64,000 bases of DNA, from assembly GCA_030154265.1 (NCBI GenBank), contig JASKKH010000002.1:54791-118790 (forward strand), in the 5' to 3' direction. Both the position numbers and the translations under genes were made by a program. Below are positions 47,797-56,619 of this stretch, piece by piece (position 1 is the stretch's first letter; every line of letters starts with the position of its first letter). The DNA is from Clostridia bacterium (lineage in GTDB: Bacteria > Bacillota > DSM-521 > Neomoorellales > Neomoorellaceae). Under the pieces are notes generated by a model. It saw only the letters and a program-made list of their open reading frames with translations. It searched no databases and had not been told where the DNA came from.

Positions 47797-48890
47797 GATT
47801 TCACCTTCTGCTTATCTAATGCTTGGGCAATATATAAAATTATTAGCAGAGATATAGAAAGGGTTGATGAGTATACTATCCAGGGTCCCGTAAAGAAGTT
47901 AATAAAATCGGCTGCTCTTTCATAATTTAAGATACTGTTTACAGTAGCCAGAGCGCCTAAAGGGTATATAAGGGGTTGATAGCTTTTTAATTTTAAAATT
48001 TGCCCAGTACCAACGGCTGTTGCCCAGAGAAATAGGGCAATTTTTATTGCGGAACCCAACACCCAGGATAAGATTACTATACCTTCGATTCGTTCTATAA
48101 AATTAGCAATGAAAATTAACTTTGCTAAGCTAAGTATCGGTATTGATAAAGTTTTAAATGTTGGTCCAAAAATAACAATCATATCTATACACAAAATAAC
48201 AAAAAGTACTCCAGTAAACAAAGTCGCTAAAATAACACTTTTTGAGCACTTTTGCATCTTATTTAAGTAAGGAAATATCATGCCAACAATAATAAATTCA
48301 CCTATGTACAAACTTAGGATAGAGCCTGTAGGCTGGACAAGTTCAGAAAATCCTTGGGGAAAATAAAACGGTTTTAGATTTTTAACATCTATAAATTTAT
48401 AATTTAAACTAATAGTAATAAATAAAAATAACAATATTATTGGTACGGTAAATTCACTTATACGGGCAATTACTTCCAAACCATTTCGAGCAGCATTAGC
48501 ACCAAGGAAAACTATTATTAAAATAAATACTATTATAGGGGTTTCTGGCATAATAGTTGTAGTGAATGTTTCTCCCATATCACGGGCATCACTGGCGGCA
48601 ATTATAAAGAAATGAATGACAAGGATTATACCAATGATCTTACCAAAAACGGGCCCTAAGTTTGATTCTAGGTATTCAATAATTGTTTTATCTTTAAACC
48701 CTTTGCAAAGTCTCACAAATAGATATAAATAGAGTAATGAAAGAGCAACTCCAAGAACATCATTAAGCCAGGCAATTTGGACAGTTTTTAATGTATAACT
48801 ATACGTGCAAAGTAGCATTACTGGAACAAATCTTATTAATACTAAAATGAAAAACAGCTGTCTGGCTGAAATTTTACCATGTTCAAGCAT
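47793..48890 (-). CDS. gerAB: Spore germination receptor B subunit (GerAB family permease)
   Basis: The B subunit belongs to the APC amino-acid transporter superfamily and is thought to bind the germinant. This 365-residue protein has about ten hydrophobic segments, opening GKISARQLFFILVLIRFVPV, and contains the family region FLGANAARNGLEVIARISE. It lies between gerAA (eight bases upstream) and gerAC (overlapping). The germinant cannot be predicted. Confidence 0.94.
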   Translation of the reverse strand: MLEHGKISARQLFFILVLIRFVPVMLLCTYSYTLKTVQIAWLNDVLGVALSLLYLYLFVRLCKGFKDKTIIEYLESNLGPVFGKIIGIILVIHFFIIAASDARDMGETFTTTIMPETPIIVFILIIVFLGANAARNGLEVIARISEFTVPIILLFLFITISLNYKFIDVKNLKPFYFPQGFSELVQPTGSILSLYIGEFIIVGMIFPYLNKMQKCSKSVILATLFTGVLFVILCIDMIVIFGPTFKTLSIPILSLAKLIFIANFIERIEGIVILSWVLGSAIKIALFLWATAVGTGQILKLKSYQPLIYPLGALATVNSILNYERAADFINFFTGPWIVYSSTLSISLLIILYIAQALDKQKVKS

Positions 48891-48898
48891 AGTAAATT

Positions 48899-50536
48899 TT
48901 AATCATCTCCATAGTTATGCTCTATTTCTTTTTCTTCTTGCCGAAGGGGCTTAGGTTTTAGTCTTGCTGTTTGTCTTATACTGTTATGTGTAGTAAATTT
49001 AGGTCGAGTCCTATAAGCCCAGAAGGGAAACCTTATTAACGAATCTTTTAAATCAGATAGTATGATAGGTCCAAAAGGTTCAAAATAAGGGACACCAAAG
49101 GATCTTAAACTGGTAAGGTGTATTAAGATAGCTAACAAACCTGCTGATATACCAAACAGCCCCAAAGATCCTGCAAGAATTATTATAGGGAAGCGGAGTA
49201 ACCTTATTGCAATTCCAATACTATATATAGGGGTTATGAAGGAAGCGATAGCGGTTAAGCCAACGATTATTGTCATAGCCGCTGAGACTAGCCCTGCTTG
49301 AACTGCTGCTTGTCCTATAACCAAAACCCCGACTATACTAATAGCCGGGCCAACAAGCCTTGGCATGCGAATACCTGCTTCTCTTAGTATTTCAAAGACA
49401 ATTTCCATCATAAATGCCTCAGCCACTGCTGGTAACGGTACTCCTTCTCGCTGGGCAGCAAGTGCTAATACCAGGTTTGTTGGGAGCATTTCCTGGTGAA
49501 AACTGGTAATTGCTACATAAATAGAGGGTAATGTCAGGGCAATTAAAAAGCTAACCCAACGGAGTAATCGGAGAAAGGAACCATAAAAAAACCTCTGGGT
49601 ATAATCTTCAATAGAGGTTATAAACATGCCTAGGGTACAAGGAACTATTAGGTTATAAGGTGTGCCGTCCACTAAGATAGCATACCTACCTTCATAAAGT
49701 GCACCTACTATTCTATCCGGTCTTTCAGTATTTAGTATTGTAGGGAACGGGGAAAAAGGGGCATCCTGGATATATTCTTCAAGCTGTCCGCTTAATTGAA
49801 TGCTATCAACTTCATCTTTAATTTTTTTTATTCGATTTTTTATTTCTTGCAATACTTTTGGATTGGCTAAACCCCTTATATAAATAATATCTATTTTAGT
49901 ATTACCAATTTTGCCAAGAGTAAGTTCTTCAATTGTTAGACGGGGATCTTTTATCCGTCTGCGAAGTAAGCTAGTATTAACCCTTATGGTTTCATTAAAA
50001 CCTTCATGGGGGCCTCGGATGGCCGATTCGTTTATAGGTTCTGAAACAGGTCGATGTTCAAAGCCAATTACATCACAAAGTAATGCTTTATTTGTCCCTT
50101 CAACAATTAAAGCACAGTAGCCGTCTAAAATTTTATTAAGTATATCTTCTAATTTATAAACCTCTGTTAAGTGGTTGACTGTGAGCTGACTTTCTTTTAA
50201 TTTATTATGAATTTCATTAGGGCTTGGCGATTTTAATTTATTATCTGGAAACGTAGTTATTGGTTTAATAACAGTTTTGGACATTAACTTGTTATCAATT
50301 AATCCTTCTATATATACAATGAGCACATTGATGTTTTGATTTGCACCGATTTTAACCTTTCTTAAAACTAAATCAGCACTATTCCCAAAGGCTTCGCGAA
50401 TGGACTCTTCGTTTTCTTTTAAATAGGAGCTTATGTATGAATTAGATGATTTGGATTGGTTTTTATTATTGTTATTAACGGGCTCTGAATTTTTCATCTT
50501 TTTAAAGAGTTTACGCCAAAAGATGGGTATCACCAC
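48899..50536 (-). CDS. gerAA: Spore germination receptor A subunit (GerAA family)
   Basis: The A subunit forms the oligomeric ion channel of the germination receptor. After a hydrophilic N-terminal part rich in N and S, the typical segments appear: DGYCALIVEGTNKALLCDV, the EPINESAIRGPHEGFNE motif near residue 175, and the C-terminal membrane region with SFHQEMLPTNLVLALAAQRE. Length 545 is normal. The start is uncertain: AAAGGTGGTGAT is a near-perfect ribosome site but overlaps the first GTG codons at 50536, and the next ATG (50497) has no such site. Confidence 0.92.
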   Translation of the reverse strand: MVIPIFWRKLFKKMKNSEPVNNNNKNQSKSSNSYISSYLKENEESIREAFGNSADLVLRKVKIGANQNINVLIVYIEGLIDNKLMSKTVIKPITTFPDNKLKSPSPNEIHNKLKESQLTVNHLTEVYKLEDILNKILDGYCALIVEGTNKALLCDVIGFEHRPVSEPINESAIRGPHEGFNETIRVNTSLLRRRIKDPRLTIEELTLGKIGNTKIDIIYIRGLANPKVLQEIKNRIKKIKDEVDSIQLSGQLEEYIQDAPFSPFPTILNTERPDRIVGALYEGRYAILVDGTPYNLIVPCTLGMFITSIEDYTQRFFYGSFLRLLRWVSFLIALTLPSIYVAITSFHQEMLPTNLVLALAAQREGVPLPAVAEAFMMEIVFEILREAGIRMPRLVGPAISIVGVLVIGQAAVQAGLVSAAMTIIVGLTAIASFITPIYSIGIAIRLLRFPIIILAGSLGLFGISAGLLAILIHLTSLRSFGVPYFEPFGPIILSDLKDSLIRFPFWAYRTRPKFTTHNSIRQTARLKPKPLRQEEKEIEHNYGDD

Positions 50537-50712
50537 CTTTCAACTTGTCCAAGGTCGGTTGCGCTACTGGCTCTACATCACCCAAGCGCCCAAATAGAGA
50601 TGATGCTTCAAAACCCCCTATGGCAAGACCTTTTTTAGAACCTTAATTTTACCTTTTCCATTAAATGAAAGGTTTATTCTAAAAATTTACTTTTATATTT
50701 TTCAATTAGAGA

Positions 50713-50740
50713 TTGACCAATTAATAAATTATGTTATAAT
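50713..50740 (+). promoter_or_regulatory. SigA promoter for glnA-1
   Basis: TTGACC at 50713-50718, 16 bases, TATAAT at 50735-50740. It would start a leader RNA around 50747, just ahead of the ANTAR-type hairpins. Confidence 0.8.
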
Positions 50741-50768
50741 AATGCTAGAAAATAAAATAAATCGATAT

Positions 50769-50872
50769 GGGAGCAAAGGAGTTCCCCCAAAACGGCAAAG
50801 AAGCCCATCAAAGCTAGTTAACTGGCTAACTAGAGCTGGTTATTTAGCTTTGGTGGGTTTTGTTCTTGTTTA
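50769..50872 (+). promoter_or_regulatory. ANTAR-type dual-hairpin antiterminator and terminator, glnA-1 leader
   Basis: Hairpin 1: GGGAGC (50769-50774), loop AAAGGA, GTTCCC. Hairpin 2: GGC (50794-50796), loop AAAGAA, GCC (50803-50805). Both loops have six bases with A at position 1 and G at position 4, as required by EutV/NasR-type ANTAR proteins. The 3' arm of hairpin 2 overlaps the 5' arm of an intrinsic terminator, CCCATCAAAGCTA (50804-50816) with TAGCTTTGGTGGG (50845-50857), then a T-rich run. ANTAR binding to the two hairpins would block the terminator and allow glnA transcription. Confidence 0.85.
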
Positions 50873-50905
50873 GGGGAAATTTTTATTTCAAAGGAGAGGA
50901 GTTAA

Positions 50906-52237
50906 ATGAAAGAGCAATTGACCAAGAAGGATATTCTTCAACAGGTAAAAGACCTTAATGTTCGCTTTATTCGCTTACAGTTTACAGACATTTTTGGGGT
51001 TTTAAAGAATGTAGCTATTACCTCAGAACAATTAGAGAAAGCATTAGACGGCGAGTTGATGTTTGATGGTTCTTCAATTAATGGTTTTGTCCGTATTGAA
51101 GAATCTGATATGTACTTGCGTCCTGATCCATCAACTTTTGCCATCTTTCCTTGGCGGCCGTCTGATGGAGCGGTAGCAAGGCTGATCTGTGATGTCTATA
51201 ACCCTGACGGCACACCTTTTTCCGGCTGCCCCCGAGGTGTTTTGAAAAAGGTTTTAGCTGAAGCTGAGGATATGGGGTACAAAATGTATGCCGGTCCCGA
51301 GGCTGAATTTTTCCTTTTCCATACTGAAGATAAAAAAACTACTCTGGAAACTCAGGACCAGGCAGGATATTTTGACTTATCACCTGTGGACCTTGGTGAA
51401 GACGCCAGACGGGATATGGTTCTAACTTTGGAAGCTATGGGTTTTGAGATTGAAGCTTCCCATCATGAGGTCGCCCCGGGTCAACATGAAATTGATTTTA
51501 AGTATGATGATGCTTTAGCTACAGCTGATAAGGTTACAACTTTTAAATTTGTAGTTCGAACCATTGCCCAGCGTCATGGTCTACATGCTACCTTTATGCC
51601 CAAACCTATTGCTGGTATTAATGGTTCTGGTATGCATACCCATCAGTCGTTATTTAAAGATGGTAAAAATGCCTTTTATGATCCAGATGACCCTTTACAG
51701 TTAAGTAAGACGGCTTATAACTATATCGGTGGTTTAATGCAGCATGCTCGCGCTATGGCTGCTATCACCAACCCAACGATTAATTCCTATAAACGATTGG
51801 TACCAGGTTTTGAGGCCCCGGCTTATATTGCTTGGTCTCCCCGAAATCGCAGCCCTTTGATTCGTGTACCAGCAAAGCGTGGGGCCTCAACTAGAATTGA
51901 ATTACGTAATCCCGATCCTTCTTGTAACCCATATTTGGCTCTGACGGTAATGCTTAAAGCGGGTTTGGATGGGATTAAAAAAGGAATTGAGCCGCCAAAA
52001 CCAACAGATCGTAATATTTATGAAATGACCGCAGAAGAAAGAACTAATCTCGGTATTATTAGCTTACCAGAAAATCTAAAAGAAGCAATAGATGAACTAT
52101 CGCGTGATGAAGTTATTCGTGATACTTTAGGTACTCATATTTATCAGCAATTTATGGAGGCCAAAGAAAAAGAATTAAATGAGTATCGTTTACAAGTTCA
52201 CCAGTGGGAAGTAGATAAATACTTAACGCTTTATTAA
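50906..52237 (+). CDS. glnA: Glutamine synthetase type I, copy 1
   Basis: GlnA makes glutamine from glutamate, ammonia and ATP. At 443 residues it is the short GSI-alpha type of Firmicutes. Conserved features include [52 protein letters not shown] and [12 protein letters not shown] 50906 has AAGGAGAGGAG. It lies alone behind an ANTAR-type leader and is followed by a perfect 12-bp terminator. The second copy at 57408 is very similar throughout; differences cluster in the C-terminal quarter. Confidence 0.97.
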   Translation: MKEQLTKKDILQQVKDLNVRFIRLQFTDIFGVLKNVAITSEQLEKALDGELMFDGSSINGFVRIEESDMYLRPDPSTFAIFPWRPSDGAVARLICDVYNPDGTPFSGCPRGVLKKVLAEAEDMGYKMYAGPEAEFFLFHTEDKKTTLETQDQAGYFDLSPVDLGEDARRDMVLTLEAMGFEIEASHHEVAPGQHEIDFKYDDALATADKVTTFKFVVRTIAQRHGLHATFMPKPIAGINGSGMHTHQSLFKDGKNAFYDPDDPLQLSKTAYNYIGGLMQHARAMAAITNPTINSYKRLVPGFEAPAYIAWSPRNRSPLIRVPAKRGASTRIELRNPDPSCNPYLALTVMLKAGLDGIKKGIEPPKPTDRNIYEMTAEERTNLGIISLPENLKEAIDELSRDEVIRDTLGTHIYQQFMEAKEKELNEYRLQVHQWEVDKYLTLY

Positions 52238-52269
52238 AATTAAAATTCAGGGGCTTTCCCCAAAGGGTA

Positions 52270-52308
52270 TCCCGTACCACTACAAAAGTGGTACGGGATT
52301 AATTATTT
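52270..52308 (+). terminator. Intrinsic terminator after glnA-1
   Basis: Perfect 12-bp stem TCCCGTACCACT (52270-52281) with AGTGGTACGGGA (52287-52298), five-base loop, then TTAATTATTTAT. Confidence 0.85.
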
Positions 52309-52339
52309 ATGACGCGATTTCAATGTTTTTAAATTATTT

Positions 52340-53482
52340 CTAACCTGCTACTGGTATAACGTCAGGAAATTCAGTGGCATAATTTAAAATTCTCTGCAAG
52401 ATTTCTTCACGTTTGGCATTAATAGCGTCAAAATTCATAGCTGGTACATAAAAGCTTTCCATTTTATCATGGGTTAGTTTAGCCTGACGGATATAGGATA
52501 CAGCTCGGTCTAGGCAAGCCTGGTAGCGGTAGGTGGTACTACTTATTTCATGGGCATAGTCCGCCAGTTTATTTTGGTCAATATAATTTGATAAATTAAT
52601 TTTCATTGCTGTCAGCTCCGGTAGACCAGAAGGATCATAGGTATGGGGTGGTTGAACATTCATGGCGGCTACCTTTAGCTCTGGAATAATCACCAGGTCA
52701 ATATTTTTAGGATTAAAAGGACAATGGAAGATTTCTGTATGAAGTCCTTTGTCATGGGCAAGTTCGCAAATACGGGCTAGTACCTGAGGTGTTCCGGAAC
52801 CTGGTTCACCTGAAATGGCATAAAGTTGATGAACGTCTTGAAGTAAGGATTCTACATGACCTGTTATAATTCCATCTGGGGTAATAGCTGTTGCAAAGAG
52901 ATGGCGAGTTTTTGCAGGTCGGTCATAACGAGGAGCTACGCCCTTAAACATGTTTTCTAGCAAGTTGGCCATAGCTTTATTTACTTGGGCTTCGTTCATA
53001 CACTCAGATACATAACTTTCCCACTCTTCACGGATAACCTTAGCTTCTCGTAGGGCACTATAGGCGATACGGAACAGACGTCCTATCCTTGCATTAACTT
53101 TAATTATATCTTTTTTATGGGCGCGCATTTTAGCCTCGTCCCAATAATCACCTAAATGAATAATTTCATCGACAGCACCTGGATTTTTAGGATCGACGAT
53201 ATGTGGTGCTGTGCCGTCAATAAGAGCTACTTTAATGGCAGGGATAACAACAGCATCAAGAGAACCATTGTCAGAGGAGCAGCAGTGATATTCTACATCA
53301 TAGCCCTTGGCAAGCATAGCTTCACCGATTTTACGCATAAAAGTAGATTTACCCACTCCTGGACCACCTTTAACTACAAAGATGCGTGTGGCATCGGGTT
53401 CAATGATATAATCATAGAATGAATAGAAACCTTCACAGGTATTACCGCCGGGGAAAACCTTTCTCAATTTACCTTGATTCAT
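52340..53482 (-). CDS. Conserved P-loop ATPase with two half-sites (PRK06851-like)
   Basis: The 380-residue protein has a clear Walker A GGPGVGKSTFMRK near residue 43 and a second, altered loop SGEPGSGTPQVLAR near residue 235. The two halves look like a tandem repeat: each P-loop is followed by a cysteine-bearing strand (EYHCCSSDNGSLD; EIFHCPFNPKNID) and a conserved 'DLVIIPELKVA/DAVVIPAIKVA' element. I know the family from Clostridia and Bacilli as an uncharacterised ATPase; its function is unknown. It is alone on the - strand between glnA-1 and a decayed iron-sulphur gene. ATG at 53482 has GGGAGG upstream. Confidence 0.75.
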   Translation of the reverse strand: MNQGKLRKVFPGGNTCEGFYSFYDYIIEPDATRIFVVKGGPGVGKSTFMRKIGEAMLAKGYDVEYHCCSSDNGSLDAVVIPAIKVALIDGTAPHIVDPKNPGAVDEIIHLGDYWDEAKMRAHKKDIIKVNARIGRLFRIAYSALREAKVIREEWESYVSECMNEAQVNKAMANLLENMFKGVAPRYDRPAKTRHLFATAITPDGIITGHVESLLQDVHQLYAISGEPGSGTPQVLARICELAHDKGLHTEIFHCPFNPKNIDLVIIPELKVAAMNVQPPHTYDPSGLPELTAMKINLSNYIDQNKLADYAHEISSTTYRYQACLDRAVSYIRQAKLTHDKMESFYVPAMNFDAINAKREEILQRILNYATEFPDVIPVAG

Positions 53483-53727
53483 GTATGTACCTCCCTTATA
53501 AATGAATCTTAGTTAATTTTATGCTTATTAGAGGGAAATTTGCTATACTAATATTTAGAAGCTTTTTGTAAGTTTCAAAATAGAGATTAGGGAAATATCA
53601 TTTAAAATAGAGGTAATTACTTTATAGAAAAAATTGTCGAAGGCCGACTTTTATAATTCTATTTGTATCGATAGGTCATAAATAAGATAGTTTGGTTTGA
53701 AGTAGTATTGGAGGGAGAGGAAAAATA

Positions 53728-54306
53728 GACCTGACACAAAAGGTTAAACAATTTCTTCTAAATTAGGGGTCCAGATATGGTTGGAGTTGCTGATGCTGAA
53801 AGTCTTTCCGAGGCTCCCGAAGGACATCGGCCCATTGATTACTTACCAGAAGTAAGGAGTGTCAATTTCTTTTGCCGTTGCTCTTAATCATGGGCCACTT
53901 AGAGGATTGCCTAAAAGCAGGAATGAATATATGCTGGAATTTGAACAGACTAACTTTTTTTGAACAATTTAGCTTATCGTGGTGCTCGTTTTCTTAAAGA
54001 GCATGGTTTTGAAAGTATTGCTTTTCCGGCTACTGCTAGTATCGGTGATGCCATACGGTTAAAAGGAGATATATCCAATAAACATGCCGCAGTAGCGGTA
54101 GGTTTGGGGCTTTTTGGATTAAATAATCTTATTTTTACACACGGTATGGTAGCCGGGTGCGTCTAGGTATGATTATTACTGAAGCAGAATTAAAGGCAGA
54201 TAAAATGATTGATAAGAATCTATGTAATCGGTGTGGTAAGTGTGTCAAAGCCTGCCCAGCAGATGCCTTAACGGGTTGGGAGGAAAGATATAATCGTTTG
54301 AAAATT
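53728..54306 (+). pseudogene. Epoxyqueuosine-reductase-like iron-sulphur protein remnant
   Basis: Pieces in different frames spell a typical member: MVGVADAESLSEAPEGHRP, IDYLPEVRS, LNNLAYRGARFLKEHGFES, VAVGLGLFGLNNLIFTH and then, after a shift, VRLGMIITEAELKADK and CNRCGKCVKACPADAL (4Fe-4S motif). At least three frame changes or stops are needed to join them, so the gene is decayed. Relatives include QueG-like and corrinoid-binding reductase-like proteins; which of these it was cannot be decided. Confidence 0.75.
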
Positions 54307-54316
54307 AACAAACAAA

Positions 54317-54356
54317 AAAGGGACTATCCAAAAATTATCCTATTGGATAGCCCTTT
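54317..54356. terminator. Bidirectional terminator-like hairpin
   Basis: AAAGGG-A-CTATCCAA (54317-54331) pairs with TTGGATAG-CCCTTT (54343-54356), with A-rich and T-rich flanks. It sits between the decayed + strand gene and the converging glnB. Confidence 0.7.
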
Positions 54357-54382
54357 ATAGGTAAATAACTTGGATTGTTTTT

Positions 54383-54721
54383 TTAGAGGGCTTTTTCGTT
54401 TATTTCCCCTGTACGGATGCGTACTACGTTATCTATAGAGTAAACAAATATTTTCCCATCACCTATTTTATCGGTTTTAGCCGCTTTAGATATAACACTT
54501 ATTAAATCATCAACCATGTGATCCTTTGTTACTATTTCAACTTTAACCTTGGGTAGCAAATCTACAGTATATTCACTACCTCGATAAACGTTTGTTTTAC
54601 CACCTTGATGACCACAGCCAAGAACATGGGTGACTGTCATTCCTTTAATGTCTAATTGTGCCAGGGCATCTTTTACCTCTTCAAATTTTGAGGCACGAAC
54701 TATAGCTTCTACCTTCTTCAT
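54383..54721 (-). CDS. glnB: Nitrogen regulatory protein P-II
   Basis: PII proteins sense 2-oxoglutarate, ATP and ADP, and control ammonium transport and glutamine synthetase. The 112-residue sequence has the opening MKKVEAIVRASKFEEVKDAL, the T-loop YRGSEYTVDLLPKVKVEIV with the tyrosine at about position 51, and the C-terminal signature GDGKIFVYSIDNVVRIRTG. It lies 39 bases downstream of amt, the usual amt-glnB pair, in which PII gates the transporter. ATG 54721 follows AAGGAGTG. Confidence 0.96.
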   Translation of the reverse strand: MKKVEAIVRASKFEEVKDALAQLDIKGMTVTHVLGCGHQGGKTNVYRGSEYTVDLLPKVKVEIVTKDHMVDDLISVISKAAKTDKIGDGKIFVYSIDNVVRIRTGEINEKAL

Positions 54722-54760
54722 GGAAACAACACTCCTTAGGAAAGACCTTAATTTTATACG

Positions 54761-56113
54761 TTACTGAATTTCTTTTATATCTCCACTGCGGAGCATGAAA
54801 TCTCCATAAGCTTGTACACCATGCTCTCTAATATCGAGGCCTTTCTCTTCTTCTCTATCGGAAACCCTTAGGCCGATGATTGCTTTTACAATGCTAAAGA
54901 GAATAAGACCTGTGACTACTGTCCATACAAAAGTAGCAAGTACACCTGTAATCTGGGTTACAAGCAACTCTGTACCACTGCCATAAAATAGTCCGCCATC
55001 TACAGCAAACAAACCTACCATAATTGTGCCGAAAGCACCACTGAAGCCGTGAACTGGAACAGCACCTACAGGGTCGTCGGTTTTTAGTACTTTATCCATG
55101 AATTCAACCCCTAAAACTGTAACAATTCCTGAGAAAAAGCCGATAATAACTGAACCTAGGGGGCTAACGGCTGCTGTTCCTGCAGTTATACCTACTAAAC
55201 CTGCCAATGTTCCATTTAAAGTGAAGCTTAGGTTTATCATAACGTATCCAGGGGAAGATAAGTCCACCGAAAGCGCCAGCTGCTACAGCCAGGTTGGTTG
55301 TTACGGCAATTCTAGCGATGTTTGGTGTGGTACCTGAAAGTGTACTTCCAGGATTAAACCCAAACCAGCCGAACCATAGTAGAAATACGCCTAAGGCACC
55401 AAGAGTGATATTGTGTCCCGGAATAGGTTTAACACTGCCATCAGGACCATACTTACCATGTCTAGGACCCAAGAGGGCTGCTCCAACTAAGCCCATCCAA
55501 GCACCAACGGAGTGTACTACAGTGGATCCAGCAAAATCGATAAATCCTTTCTCAGCTAACCAGCTACCAATCCATACCCAGTGACCTACTACCGGGTAAA
55601 TGATAGCACTGATAACTATACTGTAGATGAGGTAAGAAGTAAATTTGGTTCGTTCAGCCATAGCTCCCGAAACAATTGTGGCAGCTGTAGGCAGAATACT
55701 GTCTGAAAGATTAAAAAGGCAAATAAAGGAATAGACAGTCCAAGATGTTCAAAGTTAGAGGTTAATACCCAACCACTTGTTCCTATAAACCCACCTAAGT
55801 CTTTACCAAACATAATTCCAAATCCTATAAGCCAGAAAATAATTGATCCTGAAGCAAAATCCATTAGATTTTTCATTACAATATTTGCAGCATTTTTGGC
55901 TCGTGTAAAGCCGGTTTCTACCATGGCAAATCCTGCCTGCATAAGAAAGACTAAAAATGCCGCTAAAAGTACCCAAACGGTATCAATAGCTATAGCGTTA
56001 CTTTCAGGTGTGACCCCTTCAGCAAAAGCTGCTATTGGCAACAAAAGAAGAGTTAGTAAGAAGACGACAAGACCAATACTGATAAACTTATAATTATTAA
56101 TAATGTTTTTCAT
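54761..56113 (-). pseudogene. amt: Ammonium transporter, broken by two frameshifts
   Basis: Three overlapping open segments together give a full Amt (about 450 residues). Segment 1 (56113 to 55616) has a signal-like start and MQAGFAMVETGFTRAKNA. It shifts near 55690-55700 (FQTVF, then TAATIVSGAMAERTKF). Segment 2 covers DFAGSTVVHSVGAWMGLVGA and LWFGWFGFNPGSTL. It shifts again near 55225-55237 (YDKPKL, then SFTLNGTLAGLVGITAG). Segment 3 has AVPVHGFSGAFGTIMVGLF and the C-terminal tail. Each shift needs one base. The promoter, ANTAR-type leader and glnB around it look intact, so either the damage is recent or the sequence contains errors. Confidence 0.85.
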
Positions 56114-56186
56114 AATTGTACCCCCATGAAATATTCTTTTTTAGAAGCATGTTGTTTGTATCTTTTTTCATCCCCCTTAAAGACAT

Positions 56187-56218
56187 AAAGGCGCTAATGG
56201 AATTACCATAGCGCCTTT
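56187..56218 (-). terminator. Second hairpin in the amt leader
   Basis: AAAGGCGCTA (56187-56196) with TAGCGCCTTT (56209-56218), extended by ATGG/CCAT. It lies between the ANTAR-linked terminator and the amt start on the - strand, with a short T-rich run after it. It could be a second attenuation point. Confidence 0.55.
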
Positions 56219-56233
56219 GCTAATAAAAGATAA

Positions 56234-56297
56234 AAGCCCCATGCCTTCAATGGCATAGGGCTTCTTTGCCTTTGTAATCTGCAAGCTTCATTGCTTG
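56234..56297 (-). promoter_or_regulatory. ANTAR-type dual-hairpin antiterminator and terminator, amt-glnB leader
   Basis: Reading the - strand: hairpin 1 is CAAGC, loop AATGAA, GCTTG (56297-56282); hairpin 2 is GGC, loop AAAGAA, GCC (56270-56259). Both loops fit A-N-N-G-N-N. Hairpin 2 has the same sequence as hairpin 2 of glnA-1. Its 3' arm overlaps the 5' arm of a terminator, AAGCCCTATGCC (56263-56252) with GGCATGGGGCTT (56245-56234), followed by TTTATCTTTT. The mechanism should match that of the glnA-1 leader. Confidence 0.88.
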
Positions 56298-56321
56298 GTG
56301 TATTTGATTGTTTCTAAAATC

Positions 56322-56350
56322 ATAATATGAGGTGTTAACTAATATGTCAA
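56322..56350 (-). promoter_or_regulatory. SigA promoter for amt-glnB
   Basis: On the - strand, TTGACA (56350-56345), 17 bases, TATTAT (56327-56322). It starts a leader just before the ANTAR-type hairpins. Confidence 0.85.
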
Positions 56351-56461
56351 CCCCAAGAGTAAAGAAATATTGTATACATTTTTATTATTGCATAATATGA
56401 AAACATTTTTCATCATATGGAAAAGCATTTTTGATAATACATAATACATATATTGAATCTA

Positions 56462-56490
56462 TTGAAATTAATACTTTATTACTTTATAAT
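56462..56490 (+). promoter_or_regulatory. SigA promoter for the ANTAR regulator
   Basis: TTGAAA at 56462-56467, 17 bases, TATAAT at 56485-56490. A second TTTATAATTAAGT copy lies 30 bases downstream (TATAAT at 56515-56520) without a good -35. Confidence 0.7.
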
Positions 56491-56550
56491 TAAGTTTAAA
56501 TTACGTGGAAAGTTTATAATTAAGTACAGTTATGTGAAAAACATTTTCGT

Positions 56551-56566
56551 AGGGCAATGGGGTCCT
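56551..56566 (+). promoter_or_regulatory. Single ANTAR-type hexaloop hairpin in the regulator's own leader
   Basis: AGGGC, loop AATGGG, GTCCT: five pairs (one G-U) and a loop with A at position 1 and G at position 4. The form is close to the hairpin of glnA-2 (GGGC, AACGGC, GTCC). I found no partner hairpin and no terminator after it, so it may be autoregulatory or fortuitous. Confidence 0.45.
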
Positions 56567-56619
56567 CGAAGGCGGCTACAAGGGGGTAGTGCATGGCGTA
56601 GTGTGAGGGGGACAAAATT

